36,724 nt of DNA from Bacteroidales bacterium (GTDB lineage Bacteria; Bacteroidota; Bacteroidia; Bacteroidales; GCA-2711565), in the NCBI GenBank assembly GCA_028280405.1, contig JANQLW010000009.1, forward strand, positions 1 to 36,724. Direction: 5' to 3'. Of this stretch, positions 7,649-15,830 are shown in pieces. A program made the position numbers and the translations under genes. Numbering within the stretch: position 1 is the stretch's first letter; the number at the start of each line of letters is the position of its first letter. The notes below the pieces were generated by a model that saw only the letters and a program-made list of their open reading frames with translations, was not told the origin of the DNA and made no database searches.

Positions 7649-10600
7649 TTAAAATGTAACATTTAATGAAAGGCTAAATGTCCTGATATTTGGATAAGAA
7701 TTCCCATTATCGTAGGAGTAGATTGAAGATTCGGTAGAGGTTGTACGTATAACATCTTCTGGGTCCATACCTGGATAATTGCTGATTGTTAATAAATTGT
7801 TTCCACTTAAAATTATTTTGGCAGCACTAATGCCGCTATTGCCGAACCAACGCTTGGGCAGATTATACCCTATGGATAAGGACCTCAATTTTATATAGTT
7901 TGCAGATGCTAATGCGCGTGAATTAATTTCATAGTCTGCCCAATGAGTTGGTGATCCATAGCGTGCATAAGGAGCATTGGGATTTTCAGGGGTCCATGTA
8001 TCAAATACATGAGAGGTTGTATTACGGTCTAGCCTAACATAAAATAGATTGTAATAAATATGAGTGTAAATTTTCTGAACACCTTTAGAAAATCCCCAGT
8101 TCATATTGAAATCCCAGTTTTTATAACTGAGGCGGTTGTTCCAGCCACCATAGAAATCGGGATTCATATTCCCTAGCGGGATCCTGTCATCAGGGCTAAT
8201 CTTACCATCTCCATTTACATCCCTGAAAATATAATCACCCGGCTGTATTAAGGTGCTTTGATAAAGACCCCCTGCCGAAGCATTTAGAGCATCGATTTCC
8301 TCTTGAGTCTGTGCAATTTTTATCACATCATAACCTATGGTTGTTCCTATAGGGTGACCTTCAATAACACCAGAGGTGTAAATATCGTTGCTATTGTAAA
8401 GGTTTTCCACTTGTCCCTCTATAAACGAAATATTAAATGAGGAATACCATCTAAAATCAGTACTCCTGATAATATCTGCACCTAAGGAAAATTCCCATCC
8501 TTTACTTGAAACATCTGCAACATTTTGATTCCAGGATTTTGCACCGGTTTGATAAGTAATTGGAACATTGAGAATAATACCCGAGGTGTTTTTTTCAAAA
8601 TAAACAATCTCCCCCGTCAAACGGTTATCAAACAATCCAAAATTAAGGCCAATATCCAATTGTTTGGTTTCTTCCCATCTGATTCTTGTATTTGGGACAC
8701 CGGAAACTACAATACCATTAGTGCCATCATAATAAGTATAGTTATTATCCAATGATTTATAATATGACAGGTAAGAAAAAGAAGGGAGGTTGTCGGAACC
8801 GGTCACCCCCAAACTTGCTCTTAACTTTAATAAAGTAATAAAGTCGAGCTTTTCCATGAAGGCTTCATTGTGCATATTCCAAGCAAGTGCCCCTGAAGGG
8901 AAGAAGCCGTATTGGTTCTCCGGGCCGAATTTGGTAGATCCATCTCTTCGAGCGGTAAAGGTGGCAAGGTATTTATCTTTAATATTATAATTAATACGTC
9001 CAAAAACAGAGTTCAGCCCCTGTTCCAGTGATTCACTGTTGGCACTTTCAAAAAAGTTGGCAGAATTAATATCAACCAAAATGAAATCATCTGGAAAGCC
9101 CCTATATGACTGATTTTCTGCATTATGACGGTTGCGGTTCCATGAAAGCCCGGCTACAGCATCTATCTTATGCCCATTTTCAAATTTTTTATTAAAACTT
9201 AAGGTGTTTTCAAATGCAGCGGACCAATAATGGTTTCGATTCACAACTAGGGTTGCCCCTGGCTTTGAATAATAAATCTCATACACAATATTATTTTCTG
9301 CAGTGAGTCGATTTTCAATATGATCATTATTTAAACTAATATTTACCCGGGATTTAAATTTCAGGCCTTCCATAATCTTAATCTCTGCATAAACTGATCC
9401 AAACAGGTTATTAGAAATTGCCCTGTTTCTTTTTCCCATAAGATCTCCAATTAGGGTATTTACTTCTACTCCCAAAAAACCAATATATCTAGCGTATGAA
9501 CCATCCTCATTATAGGCTGCAAGATCCGGCCTGAATTTCGCTTGGTCAAATGTATTAAACCCTTTAGAGTTATTAATTGAATAATTAAAGTTTAATGAGG
9601 TACCAACCTTAAACCAGTTGGTTATGTTGGCATCCAGGTTTGTACTGAAGTTATAGCGCTTAAAGTCATTTTCTATCATAACTCCTTCCTGGTCGGAATA
9701 CCCAAGGGATACCAGGTAGTTTACTTTTTCAGATCCCCCGGTAACATTCATACTATATTGCTGCCATAAGGCATTTTTATTTGTGATCAGGTCCTGCCAG
9801 TCGGTATTGGCAGTGCCAAAGTGATCCGGATTATTTAAAATGGATAATTCTTCGCTATGAACAATGTGCCACAACGATTCGGGATAAATTGAATTGTCCA
9901 GATTTCCCTGTGCATTTTTTTTCACCCAGTCAATCCATTCAGGAGCACTTAAATAATCATATTTTTTTACTGGGTTTTGAATAGTTGTTGTGGCTGTAAA
10001 TGAAAAACGGGGTGCCTGGTTTCTTTTACCACGTTTTGTTGTAATAATGACCACTCCATTTGCTGCCCGTGAACCATAAATGGCGGCAGCAGAGGCATCT
10101 TTCAATACATCAACACGCTCAATATCATTAGGATTGATTGCCAGTAAAGGGTTTTCTCTTTCTCCTCTATTTATTACTCCTACTATTTTATCAGATCTTG
10201 GATTTATTATAATAGGCACCCCATCAACGACATATAATGGCTGGTTATCCCCGCGCATCTGATTCAACCCACGGATTTGCACAATTGCTCCGACACCTGG
10301 TTGTCCACCCCTGCTCTGTACAAGAACGCCTGCCATTCTGCCTGTAAGGGCATGGTCAATGGTTTGAGACTTAATTTCCTGTATATCTTTTGATTTAACA
10401 GAGGAAACCGTACCTGTTAAATCTTTTTTGGAAGTTGTACCATAGCCTACCACTACAACTTCATCAAGGCTGGTGGAGAATTCTTGTAATACAATATTAA
10501 TAGTGGTTTGGTTTCCAACGGTAATTTCCTGGGGCGTAAACCCAATAAAGCTAATCTTCAATACGGATTTACTCCCGGAAATTGTGAGCGTAAAATTTCC

Positions 10601-11101
10601 GTTTGTATCCGTAGTAACCCCGTTAAGGGTTCCTTTTTCAAGGATGCTTGCTCCTGGTAATGGACTGCCTTCTGAATCTGTAACCTTTCCTTTAATTTCT
10701 CTATCTGTAAATTCCTGTATTTCTTTTTCAAATTTTTCTTTTGGAGAGATTATAATCACTTGATCCAAAATATGGTATTCAAGATTTGAACCTTCTAAGC
10801 AAGTATCCAATATTTCCTCAATATTAGCTGCTTTAACATCAATGCTCACTTCTTTTAGCCCTTGTAAATCATCATTACTATAAACAAAGTTAAATTTGCT
10901 TTGCTCAGTAATCAATTGAATGATGCTTTCAACACTGGCCTTCTCCATTTTAAAGTCAAACGTTTTTGACTGGGAGTAAACTCCGGCAGCCAGACTGCTA
11001 AAACTTATCAGAAGTAATAAGGTTGTTACCTTCATAATCAGTAAATTTTTTAGAAGCCCGGGTGATATTCTCCAGACTTTACCGGTTAAGTTTTTTTTCA
11101 T
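7649..11101 (-). CDS. SusC/RagA TonB-linked outer-membrane channel with STN domain
   Basis: A 1150-residue TonB-dependent transporter. A long N-terminal extension precedes the hydrophobic signal (LLLLISFSSLAAGVYS). Residues about 45-125 are an STN (secretin/TonB short N-terminal) domain, the signal-transducing part that talks to a FecR protein. Residues about 135-215 form a carboxypeptidase-D regulatory-like beta-sandwich (GKVTDSEGSPLPGASILEKG). The plug follows, with the hallmark LDEVVVVGYGT, LTGRMAGVLVQSRGGQPG and YVVDGVPI stretches and KDASAAAIYGSRAANGVVIITTKRGK. The barrel fills the rest and ends in a C-terminal aromatic residue (SLSLNVTF). It lies between the FecR gene upstream and SusD downstream. 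The STN domain implies that substrate binding signals through the adjacent FecR. Confidence 0.96.
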   Translation of the reverse strand: MKKNLTGKVWRISPGLLKNLLIMKVTTLLLLISFSSLAAGVYSQSKTFDFKMEKASVESIIQLITEQSKFNFVYSNDDLQGLKEVSIDVKAANIEEILDTCLEGSNLEYHILDQVIIISPKEKFEKEIQEFTDREIKGKVTDSEGSPLPGASILEKGTLNGVTTDTNGNFTLTISGSKSVLKISFIGFTPQEITVGNQTTINIVLQEFSTSLDEVVVVGYGTTSKKDLTGTVSSVKSKDIQEIKSQTIDHALTGRMAGVLVQSRGGQPGVGAIVQIRGLNQMRGDNQPLYVVDGVPIIINPRSDKIVGVINRGERENPLLAINPNDIERVDVLKDASAAAIYGSRAANGVVIITTKRGKRNQAPRFSFTATTTIQNPVKKYDYLSAPEWIDWVKKNAQGNLDNSIYPESLWHIVHSEELSILNNPDHFGTANTDWQDLITNKNALWQQYSMNVTGGSEKVNYLVSLGYSDQEGVMIENDFKRYNFSTNLDANITNWFKVGTSLNFNYSINNSKGFNTFDQAKFRPDLAAYNEDGSYARYIGFLGVEVNTLIGDLMGKRNRAISNNLFGSVYAEIKIMEGLKFKSRVNISLNNDHIENRLTAENNIVYEIYYSKPGATLVVNRNHYWSAAFENTLSFNKKFENGHKIDAVAGLSWNRNRHNAENQSYRGFPDDFILVDINSANFFESANSESLEQGLNSVFGRINYNIKDKYLATFTARRDGSTKFGPENQYGFFPSGALAWNMHNEAFMEKLDFITLLKLRASLGVTGSDNLPSFSYLSYYKSLDNNYTYYDGTNGIVVSGVPNTRIRWEETKQLDIGLNFGLFDNRLTGEIVYFEKNTSGIILNVPITYQTGAKSWNQNVADVSSKGWEFSLGADIIRSTDFRWYSSFNISFIEGQVENLYNSNDIYTSGVIEGHPIGTTIGYDVIKIAQTQEEIDALNASAGGLYQSTLIQPGDYIFRDVNGDGKISPDDRIPLGNMNPDFYGGWNNRLSYKNWDFNMNWGFSKGVQKIYTHIYYNLFYVRLDRNTTSHVFDTWTPENPNAPYARYGSPTHWADYEINSRALASANYIKLRSLSIGYNLPKRWFGNSGISAAKIILSGNNLLTISNYPGMDPEDVIRTTSTESSIYSYDNGNSYPNIRTFSLSLNVTF

Positions 11102-11130
11102 AATTTTGAGATTAGTTAATAATTGTTCCG

Positions 11131-11192
11131 TCCTGATAGCTATCGGGATCGGGATGATTTTTTAGTATGAGGGATGTGGCTGCATTCCTCAT
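11131..11192. promoter_or_regulatory. Two near-perfect palindromes between fecR and susC
   Basis: The 110-bp gap between FecR and SusC contains an 18-bp palindrome (TCCTGATAGCTATCGGGA, 11131-11148, only T/G wobbles unpaired) and a second hairpin with 10-bp arms (ATGAGGGATG 11167-11176 and CATTCCTCAT 11183-11192, one wobble). On the transcribed minus strand no U-run follows, so neither is a classical terminator. They may weaken or process the fecR-susC transcript or be common intergenic repeats. Confidence 0.35.
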
Positions 11193-11211
11193 ATTTTTTA
11201 GTGCTTTATCT

Positions 11212-12396
11212 TTAGTTATACTTTGATATTTCTATTCCTTTCTTTGTTATTTTGATTTTTACTTTTTTAGTTAGTTCTATTTTTTCAATAAGTTTATTTA
11301 CTTCATCATATTTATCCAAACGCGCGGAAAATGAATATCTTTTAACCTCTTCATCAATAAAATAAATATCTATATCATACCACCTGCTAATACTTTTCAT
11401 GATGTAATCAAGAGGTTCTTTGTGAAATTCAAATCGGTTATCTTTCCAGGCTGTATAGTGAGATGTATTAACATTCTTTACTTTTATTCTGTGATTCACT
11501 GATTTAATTGAAGCCTGCTGACCCGGTGCTAATACCAATGCAGATTGATCATCAAACCGATGTTGGATTTTTATACTACCCTCAACCAGAGTTGTGATAT
11601 TGTTTTCTTCATCCTCATAAGCCCTGATATTAAATGAAGTTCCCAATACTTCAACAATTCCTTTTTGCGATTTTACGAAGAAAGGCCTTTCAGCATTATG
11701 GGCTACTTCCAGATATATTTCACCTTTGATTACTTCAATATTTCTTTGTTTGCCTATGAATTCTTTCGGATAAGTAATTTCAGATGCTGAATTTACCCAC
11801 ATTCTGCTACCATCAGAAAACTCCACATACTTTTCTCCACCACGGGGCACGATTAAACGGTGAATCACCTCCCTTTTATTAATTCGAGATTTATGCTCAG
11901 ATTTTGTATAGATCAAAGCATTTCCGGTACTTTTAATTTTAACTAAGCTATCCTGAATAGAAAATACGGTATCATTTCCTAAATGATATGATTGATTAGA
12001 GTCTGTAATCAGCAGTGCTTTTGAAGTACCTGGATTTATTGTAATGGGTTCAGTGTTTAATAATGATTCTGGTAATCCTATGAAATATAGATAAGCAGCT
12101 AATGTTATTGGAAGTATTATCACTGCTGCATAACGAAGAATCTGAGAAATATTAATTCTTTTTGGATGATTAACTCTGATTTTTTGATGTATATCTTTTA
12201 ACTCAGATCTTATATCATATTTTTTTAGATTTTCAATGTTTTTATTCAGATGTTTTTCTTTTAGAATTTTTTCGAATAAAGCTTGATTGTTCTTGTCGCG
12301 GTCAAGCCAAACCTTTAGCTCTTCTTTTTCAGAAGTAGTGATTGTTTGGGCGAAACTTTTAGAGATTAAACGCGCTATGTTGAATTGAATCTCCAT
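11212..12396 (-). CDS. FecR family anti-sigma factor
   Basis: A 394-residue inner-membrane regulator. The N-terminal roughly 80 cytoplasmic residues (ITTSEKEELKVWLDRDKNNQ) would bind an ECF sigma factor. One membrane helix (ILRYAAVIILPITLAAYLYF) lies near residues 85-106. The periplasmic FecR domain contains the typical RGGEKYVEFSDGSRMWVNSASEITYP, GEIYLEVAHNAERPFFV and EVLGTSFNIRAY motifs. The C-terminal DUF4974-like domain ends in RYSFSARLDKYDEVNKLIEKI. It is the first gene before SusC with its STN domain, the usual partner. No sigma gene lies upstream: the next 700 bp are repeats and then an unrelated gene, so the sigma factor must be elsewhere or lost. Confidence 0.95.
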   Translation of the reverse strand: MEIQFNIARLISKSFAQTITTSEKEELKVWLDRDKNNQALFEKILKEKHLNKNIENLKKYDIRSELKDIHQKIRVNHPKRINISQILRYAAVIILPITLAAYLYFIGLPESLLNTEPITINPGTSKALLITDSNQSYHLGNDTVFSIQDSLVKIKSTGNALIYTKSEHKSRINKREVIHRLIVPRGGEKYVEFSDGSRMWVNSASEITYPKEFIGKQRNIEVIKGEIYLEVAHNAERPFFVKSQKGIVEVLGTSFNIRAYEDEENNITTLVEGSIKIQHRFDDQSALVLAPGQQASIKSVNHRIKVKNVNTSHYTAWKDNRFEFHKEPLDYIMKSISRWYDIDIYFIDEEVKRYSFSARLDKYDEVNKLIEKIELTKKVKIKITKKGIEISKYN

Positions 12397-12910
12397 GAAT
12401 ATATTATTAGGTATTAATTATATTATGCTTTTAATAATGGAACAGGAAGATTTGGGAAGAGGGTGATTGACAATTTGAAAATTATTGAGAAAACAGAGAT
12501 TTTATGGATTGTTATTCTGAGCATAACGAAGAATCTTTTAGCTAGCTTTCTATCGTTAATTAAACAATGATATTAACAAACTGTGTTTAGTTTGCAAGGA
12601 GTTTCTTCTGCGCTACCAATGACAAATTCCTGCAACAAGCTTAATATTAGCGGATTGTAACACAAGGGAAACGATCCCCTCCTTTGTAGACATTTCTGTC
12701 GTTTAAAATATTTAATTAAAGAATCAACATCGAGGGGATGGCTTCCCATAGGCCTTAAGTTAAGCTGTTTATATCATTGACTTTTATTGTTCTACAGAAA
12801 TAAAAGCCTTTAATCATCTTAATCACTACAGCCAGTGAACCCTCCATGTCATCCTGTCCTGAAACTTCGGGATGATGCGTCGAGCGGAGCCTTTTAGGAA
12901 GCTATTCGTT
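12397..12910. other. Gene-free spacer with degenerate intergenic repeats
   Basis: I see no gene in this stretch. It holds several fragments of the kind scattered between Bacteroidota genes. An inverted repeat has 16-bp arms that match at 13 positions (GGGAAACGATCCCCTC at 12666-12681 against GAGGGGATGGCTTCCC at 12732-12747). A hairpin near 12849 has ATCATCC-like arms. The first inverted repeat has the same layout (GC-rich arms around an AT-rich 50-bp loop) as the one inside the neighbouring repeat at 12911-13089, so the two are probably relatives. The position upstream of FecR is where a sigma factor gene would normally be. Confidence 0.6.
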
Positions 12911-13089
12911 TTACCGGACGACAATGAACTTGTTTATAGAGCCTCTTAGACAGGCAATACATAAAATATCCCAAATAAAAAATCCCTTAACTTTACGGCT
13001 ATGGGACGCCATCCTAAAATCATAAATAACTTAAAAATTAAACATTTGGAGTTATTTGCAGAAAAGAGGATGGCGTCCTTGGAGTACAT
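12911..13089. repeat. Intergenic repeat, copy 2 (full)
   Basis: This is the fuller copy of the repeat seen at 1-116, in the same orientation. It contains an 11-bp perfect inverted repeat, GGACGCCATCC (13004-13014) and GGATGGCGTCC (13068-13078), enclosing 53 AT-rich bases. In copy 1 the left arm remnant and loop are missing. The element ends about 12 bp before the stop codon of the gene on its right, so it may act as a 3' structure for that gene. No transposase is associated with it. Confidence 0.85.
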
Positions 13090-13101
13090 TTAAACAGTCT
13101 C

Positions 13102-13590
13102 TTAGTCACCCAAATTGATAATTTCCATTTTCCATTTCTTACCAAGCCTTATTTTTTTAAAAGATAAAGGCCTAAACAAAAAGTGGGACAATACCATACC
13201 TGAACCTATCATTACGGTACTTTTATCAAATACAGGCTTTTCATCATTCATAGCTCGATTTCCGGCATCTAATCCTACATAGGCAACTCCTGCCAATGGA
13301 ATAATTGTTTTTGCCTGTAAAGCCAGGTTTCTGGGAATAGCTATTTGCTTAATATCTTCAGTCTCAAGTTCAATTTGCTTATTGAGAATTACCGAGTAAT
13401 CTGTAATCATAGTTATACGTCCAAAAAATTCAGCATCATTCGTCTTAATTTTAACAATATTATTTACATAAAGCTTTACACTCTTTACTTTGTTTTTATG
13501 TCTTAATACAATAATATGCTTAGCAAAAAGATCATGGCCTAGTAAGGAAAATGTAATGATAACAAATAAAATACGAAGTATTGATTTCAT
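13102..13590 (-). CDS. Small exported protein of unknown function
   Basis: A protein of about 162 residues that I do not recognise. I chose the ATG at 13590 because it gives a normal signal peptide (MKSILRILFVIITFSLLGH, then DLFAKH). The frame stays open to a further upstream ATG at 13623. After the signal comes a compact, strand-rich, lysine-rich segment (KVKSVKLYVNNIVKIKTNDAE) like a small SH3- or Sm-like barrel. A short hydrophobic stretch follows (TIIPLAGVAYVGLD), and a second one near TVMIGSGMVLSHFLF could be membrane-associated. It stands alone on the minus strand, divergent from the LpxH-like gene 135 bp away. The ending is basic (RLGKKWKMEI). Confidence 0.7.
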   Translation of the reverse strand: MKSILRILFVIITFSLLGHDLFAKHIIVLRHKNKVKSVKLYVNNIVKIKTNDAEFFGRITMITDYSVILNKQIELETEDIKQIAIPRNLALQAKTIIPLAGVAYVGLDAGNRAMNDEKPVFDKSTVMIGSGMVLSHFLFRPLSFKKIRLGKKWKMEIINLGD

Positions 13591-13725
13591 AATATAAATA
13601 TACGTTTTGGAAATCAGGCTCACAAATTAAAATGGAATAAATATGTTAATATTCTAAAATTAATTCAACAGCTCTGTTTCTTTAATCTCGGCTGTTTTTA
13701 TTATCATTGTATTAAAATTCAGAAA

Positions 13726-14514
13726 TTGAAAACAGATATTCAGATAAATTTTGAAAAGGGCAAAAGCATATTCTTTGCTTCCGACTTCCATCTTGGTATT
13801 CCGGATTATAATCAAAGTCTTAAACGTGAAAGAAAAATTATTAAATGGCTGGATCAGGTTAAAGAGCAGGCTATAGCTATTTTCTTAATGGGTGATTTGT
13901 TTGATTTCTGGTTTGAGTATAAAACAGTCATACCAAAAGGCTATATCAGGCTGCTTGGCAAACTTGCTGAAATTACGGATTCCGGAACTCCGGTTTACTT
14001 ATTCAGGGGAAATCATGATATCTGGGCTTTTGATTATCTGGGGAAAGAAGTTGGGCTTCAGCTATACAGAAAACCAGTAATAGCAAGATTGAATGAACAT
14101 GTGTTTTACTTAGCCCATGGAGATGGGTTAGGCCCTGGCGATCATTCTTATAAATTCTTAAAAAAAGTTTTCGAGAATAAAATTAACCAATGGCTGTTTA
14201 AATGGCTACATCCGGACATAGGAAGCCGAATGGGACTTTTCTTTTCGAAAAAAAGCCGATATGCAAAACTTAAAAAACAATCTGATCCTGAAAATTGGCT
14301 GCCCTTAGAAAAAGAAATGTTGTTTATATACAGTAATAACATCTTAAAGCGAAATCCTGCAATCAATTATTTCATATTTGGGCATCGTCATATTCCAATG
14401 CATGAGCACCTTAACAAAAACAGTGAACTGTTAGTTCTTGGTGATTGGATTACCAGGTTTACATATGTTGAATTTAATGGAGATCAAATACAATTAAAAA
14501 AATTTGATGATTAA
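13726..14514 (+). CDS. lpxH: UDP-2,3-diacylglucosamine hydrolase (LpxH-type)
   Basis: A cytoplasmic calcineurin-like metallophosphoesterase of 262 residues. It would hydrolyse UDP-2,3-diacylglucosamine to lipid X and UMP in lipid A synthesis. The metal-binding signature is complete and in order: SDFHLG (D and H), GDLFDFW, GNHD, AHGD and GHRH. The segment after AHGD (GLGPGDHSYKFLKKVF...) is the helical insertion typical of LpxH, and the length fits the family. The best start is TTG at 13726; reading upstream in frame I find no ATG, and the next internal ATG would remove the first metal ligands. It is followed 92 bp later by the permease gene in the same direction. Other calcineurin phosphoesterases are possible, but the FDFW and HGDG context favours LpxH. 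Confidence 0.87.
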   Translation: MKTDIQINFEKGKSIFFASDFHLGIPDYNQSLKRERKIIKWLDQVKEQAIAIFLMGDLFDFWFEYKTVIPKGYIRLLGKLAEITDSGTPVYLFRGNHDIWAFDYLGKEVGLQLYRKPVIARLNEHVFYLAHGDGLGPGDHSYKFLKKVFENKINQWLFKWLHPDIGSRMGLFFSKKSRYAKLKKQSDPENWLPLEKEMLFIYSNNILKRNPAINYFIFGHRHIPMHEHLNKNSELLVLGDWITRFTYVEFNGDQIQLKKFDD

Positions 14515-14606
14515 ACCATTGGATTGATTATCCTATTTCCTTTCACACTAAAAAAATTTTAACTTTACGTATCAATCTGAATTAACCGAAGCTAAAATCA
14601 TCATCT

Positions 14607-15701
14607 ATGAATAATATATATCGAATAATAATAGCCGGATTAACTTTATTCATTGCCGTATTTATGATATGGTATTTCTCAAACATTGTGGTTTATGTAA
14701 TTGTATCCGCAGTATTATCAATGATTGGGCATCCATTGGTAAAACAATTCGATAAAATTCAGTTTTGGAAATTTAAGATGCCTCACGCATTAAGTGCAGG
14801 ATTAACATTAATTACTATGGTTTCCGCATTAGTAGGCTTTGTTTGGATTTTTGTCCCGATCATTGCTTCTCAGGCTCATATAGTTTCACAGATTGAAATT
14901 AAAGAAGTGATCACTCATTTTCAGGACCCTATTAACGCAGTCAAAGATTTTTTGAATCAATACAATATAATTTCTGAAGAAGAAAGTATTGAAAGTCTAT
15001 TACAGACTCAATTAGAATCCATATTAAGTTTTGCAACTTTCTCAAATTTCTTTAGTAGCCTTTTAAGTGCAACCGGAACCATTTTTATTGCAGTTTTTTC
15101 AATACTTTTTATCACCTTCTTTTTTCTTAAAGATGAGCATATGTTTGAGAATTTCATCTTATTAATCTCTCCGACAAAACATTTGGAAAAAATAAAGCAT
15201 ATTATTTTGGTCACGAAAAATTTATTAAGCAGATACTTTCTTGGCTTGCTAATAGAAGTTATATCAATGATGACCTTAATTACCATTTTCCTTACCATTT
15301 TAGGCATAAAGAATGCCTTTATCATTGGTTTTCTTGGAGGCTTAATGAATATTATTCCTTATTTAGGGCCGGTAATCGGTGCCACTATAGGAGTTGTATT
15401 TGGACTGGCAACAGCTTTAAGCCAGGGCTTGTACGATCAAATCAGTTTATTTACCCTTGGTGTTTTAGGTTCTTTTGGAGCTGCTAATTTAATTGATAAT
15501 TTACTTTTACAGCCCTTCATTTATTCTAATAGTGTTAAAGCAAGGCCCATAGAAATTTTTCTGGTAATAATTATGGCAGGTAGTTTGGCAGGTATTCCTG
15601 GAATGATATTAGCAATACCCGGATATACGGTCATGAGGATAACAGCTAAGGAGTTTTTAAGTCAATCGAGAATTGTTCAAAAACTGACGGATAAAATATA
15701 A
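14607..15701 (+). CDS. AI-2E family (PerM-type) transporter
   Basis: A polytopic inner-membrane protein of 364 residues. Hydrophobic segments come in the family's arrangement: a pair at the N-terminus (IIIAGLTLFIAVFMIWYF; IVVYVIVSAVLSMIG), a third near residues 65-85, a soluble amphipathic stretch (about residues 95-145, acidic, with EEESIESLLQTQLES), then four to five helices. The hallmark loop GGLMNIIPYLGPVIGA and the later DNLLLQPFIYSNSV and PGMILAIPGY motifs are present. Family members export or take up small molecules such as autoinducer-2 or act as Na+/H+ antiporters. The substrate here cannot be told. It probably shares a transcript with the LpxH-type gene. It ends 8 bp before a very strong hairpin. 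Confidence 0.92.
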   Translation: MNNIYRIIIAGLTLFIAVFMIWYFSNIVVYVIVSAVLSMIGHPLVKQFDKIQFWKFKMPHALSAGLTLITMVSALVGFVWIFVPIIASQAHIVSQIEIKEVITHFQDPINAVKDFLNQYNIISEEESIESLLQTQLESILSFATFSNFFSSLLSATGTIFIAVFSILFITFFFLKDEHMFENFILLISPTKHLEKIKHIILVTKNLLSRYFLGLLIEVISMMTLITIFLTILGIKNAFIIGFLGGLMNIIPYLGPVIGATIGVVFGLATALSQGLYDQISLFTLGVLGSFGAANLIDNLLLQPFIYSNSVKARPIEIFLVIIMAGSLAGIPGMILAIPGYTVMRITAKEFLSQSRIVQKLTDKI

Positions 15702-15708
15702 ATATACA

Positions 15709-15776
15709 TCCGTCATGCTGAACTTGTTTCAGCATCTGAGACGTCTGAGATGCTGAAACAAGTTCAGCATGACGGA
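15709..15776. terminator. Hairpin with 29-bp perfect arms between convergent genes
   Basis: Arms at 15709-15737 and 15748-15776 are perfect inverted copies over 29 bp (starting TCCGTCATGCTGAACTTG), with a 10-base loop that itself holds the palindrome AGACGTCT. The hairpin starts 8 bp after the permease stop codon and faces the convergent S9 peptidase gene. The arm sequence resembles a dispersed intergenic repeat common in Bacteroidota genomes. It probably ends transcription or shields 3' ends from both sides. Confidence 0.65.
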
Positions 15777-15780
15777 ATAA

Positions 15781-15811
15781 AAAAAGCCTCCAGATATTCT
15801 AGAGACTTTTT
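15781..15811. terminator. Bidirectional terminator-like hairpin
   Basis: AAAAAGCCTC (15781-15790) pairs with GAGACTTTTT (15802-15811) with one mismatch around an 11-base loop, and more T follows on the plus strand. The A-run/T-run ends make it a bidirectional intrinsic terminator candidate for the permease gene and for the convergent peptidase gene, whose stop codon lies 20 bp to the right. Confidence 0.6.
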
Positions 15812-15830
15812 ATTTTTAAGTTAGAGCTTC

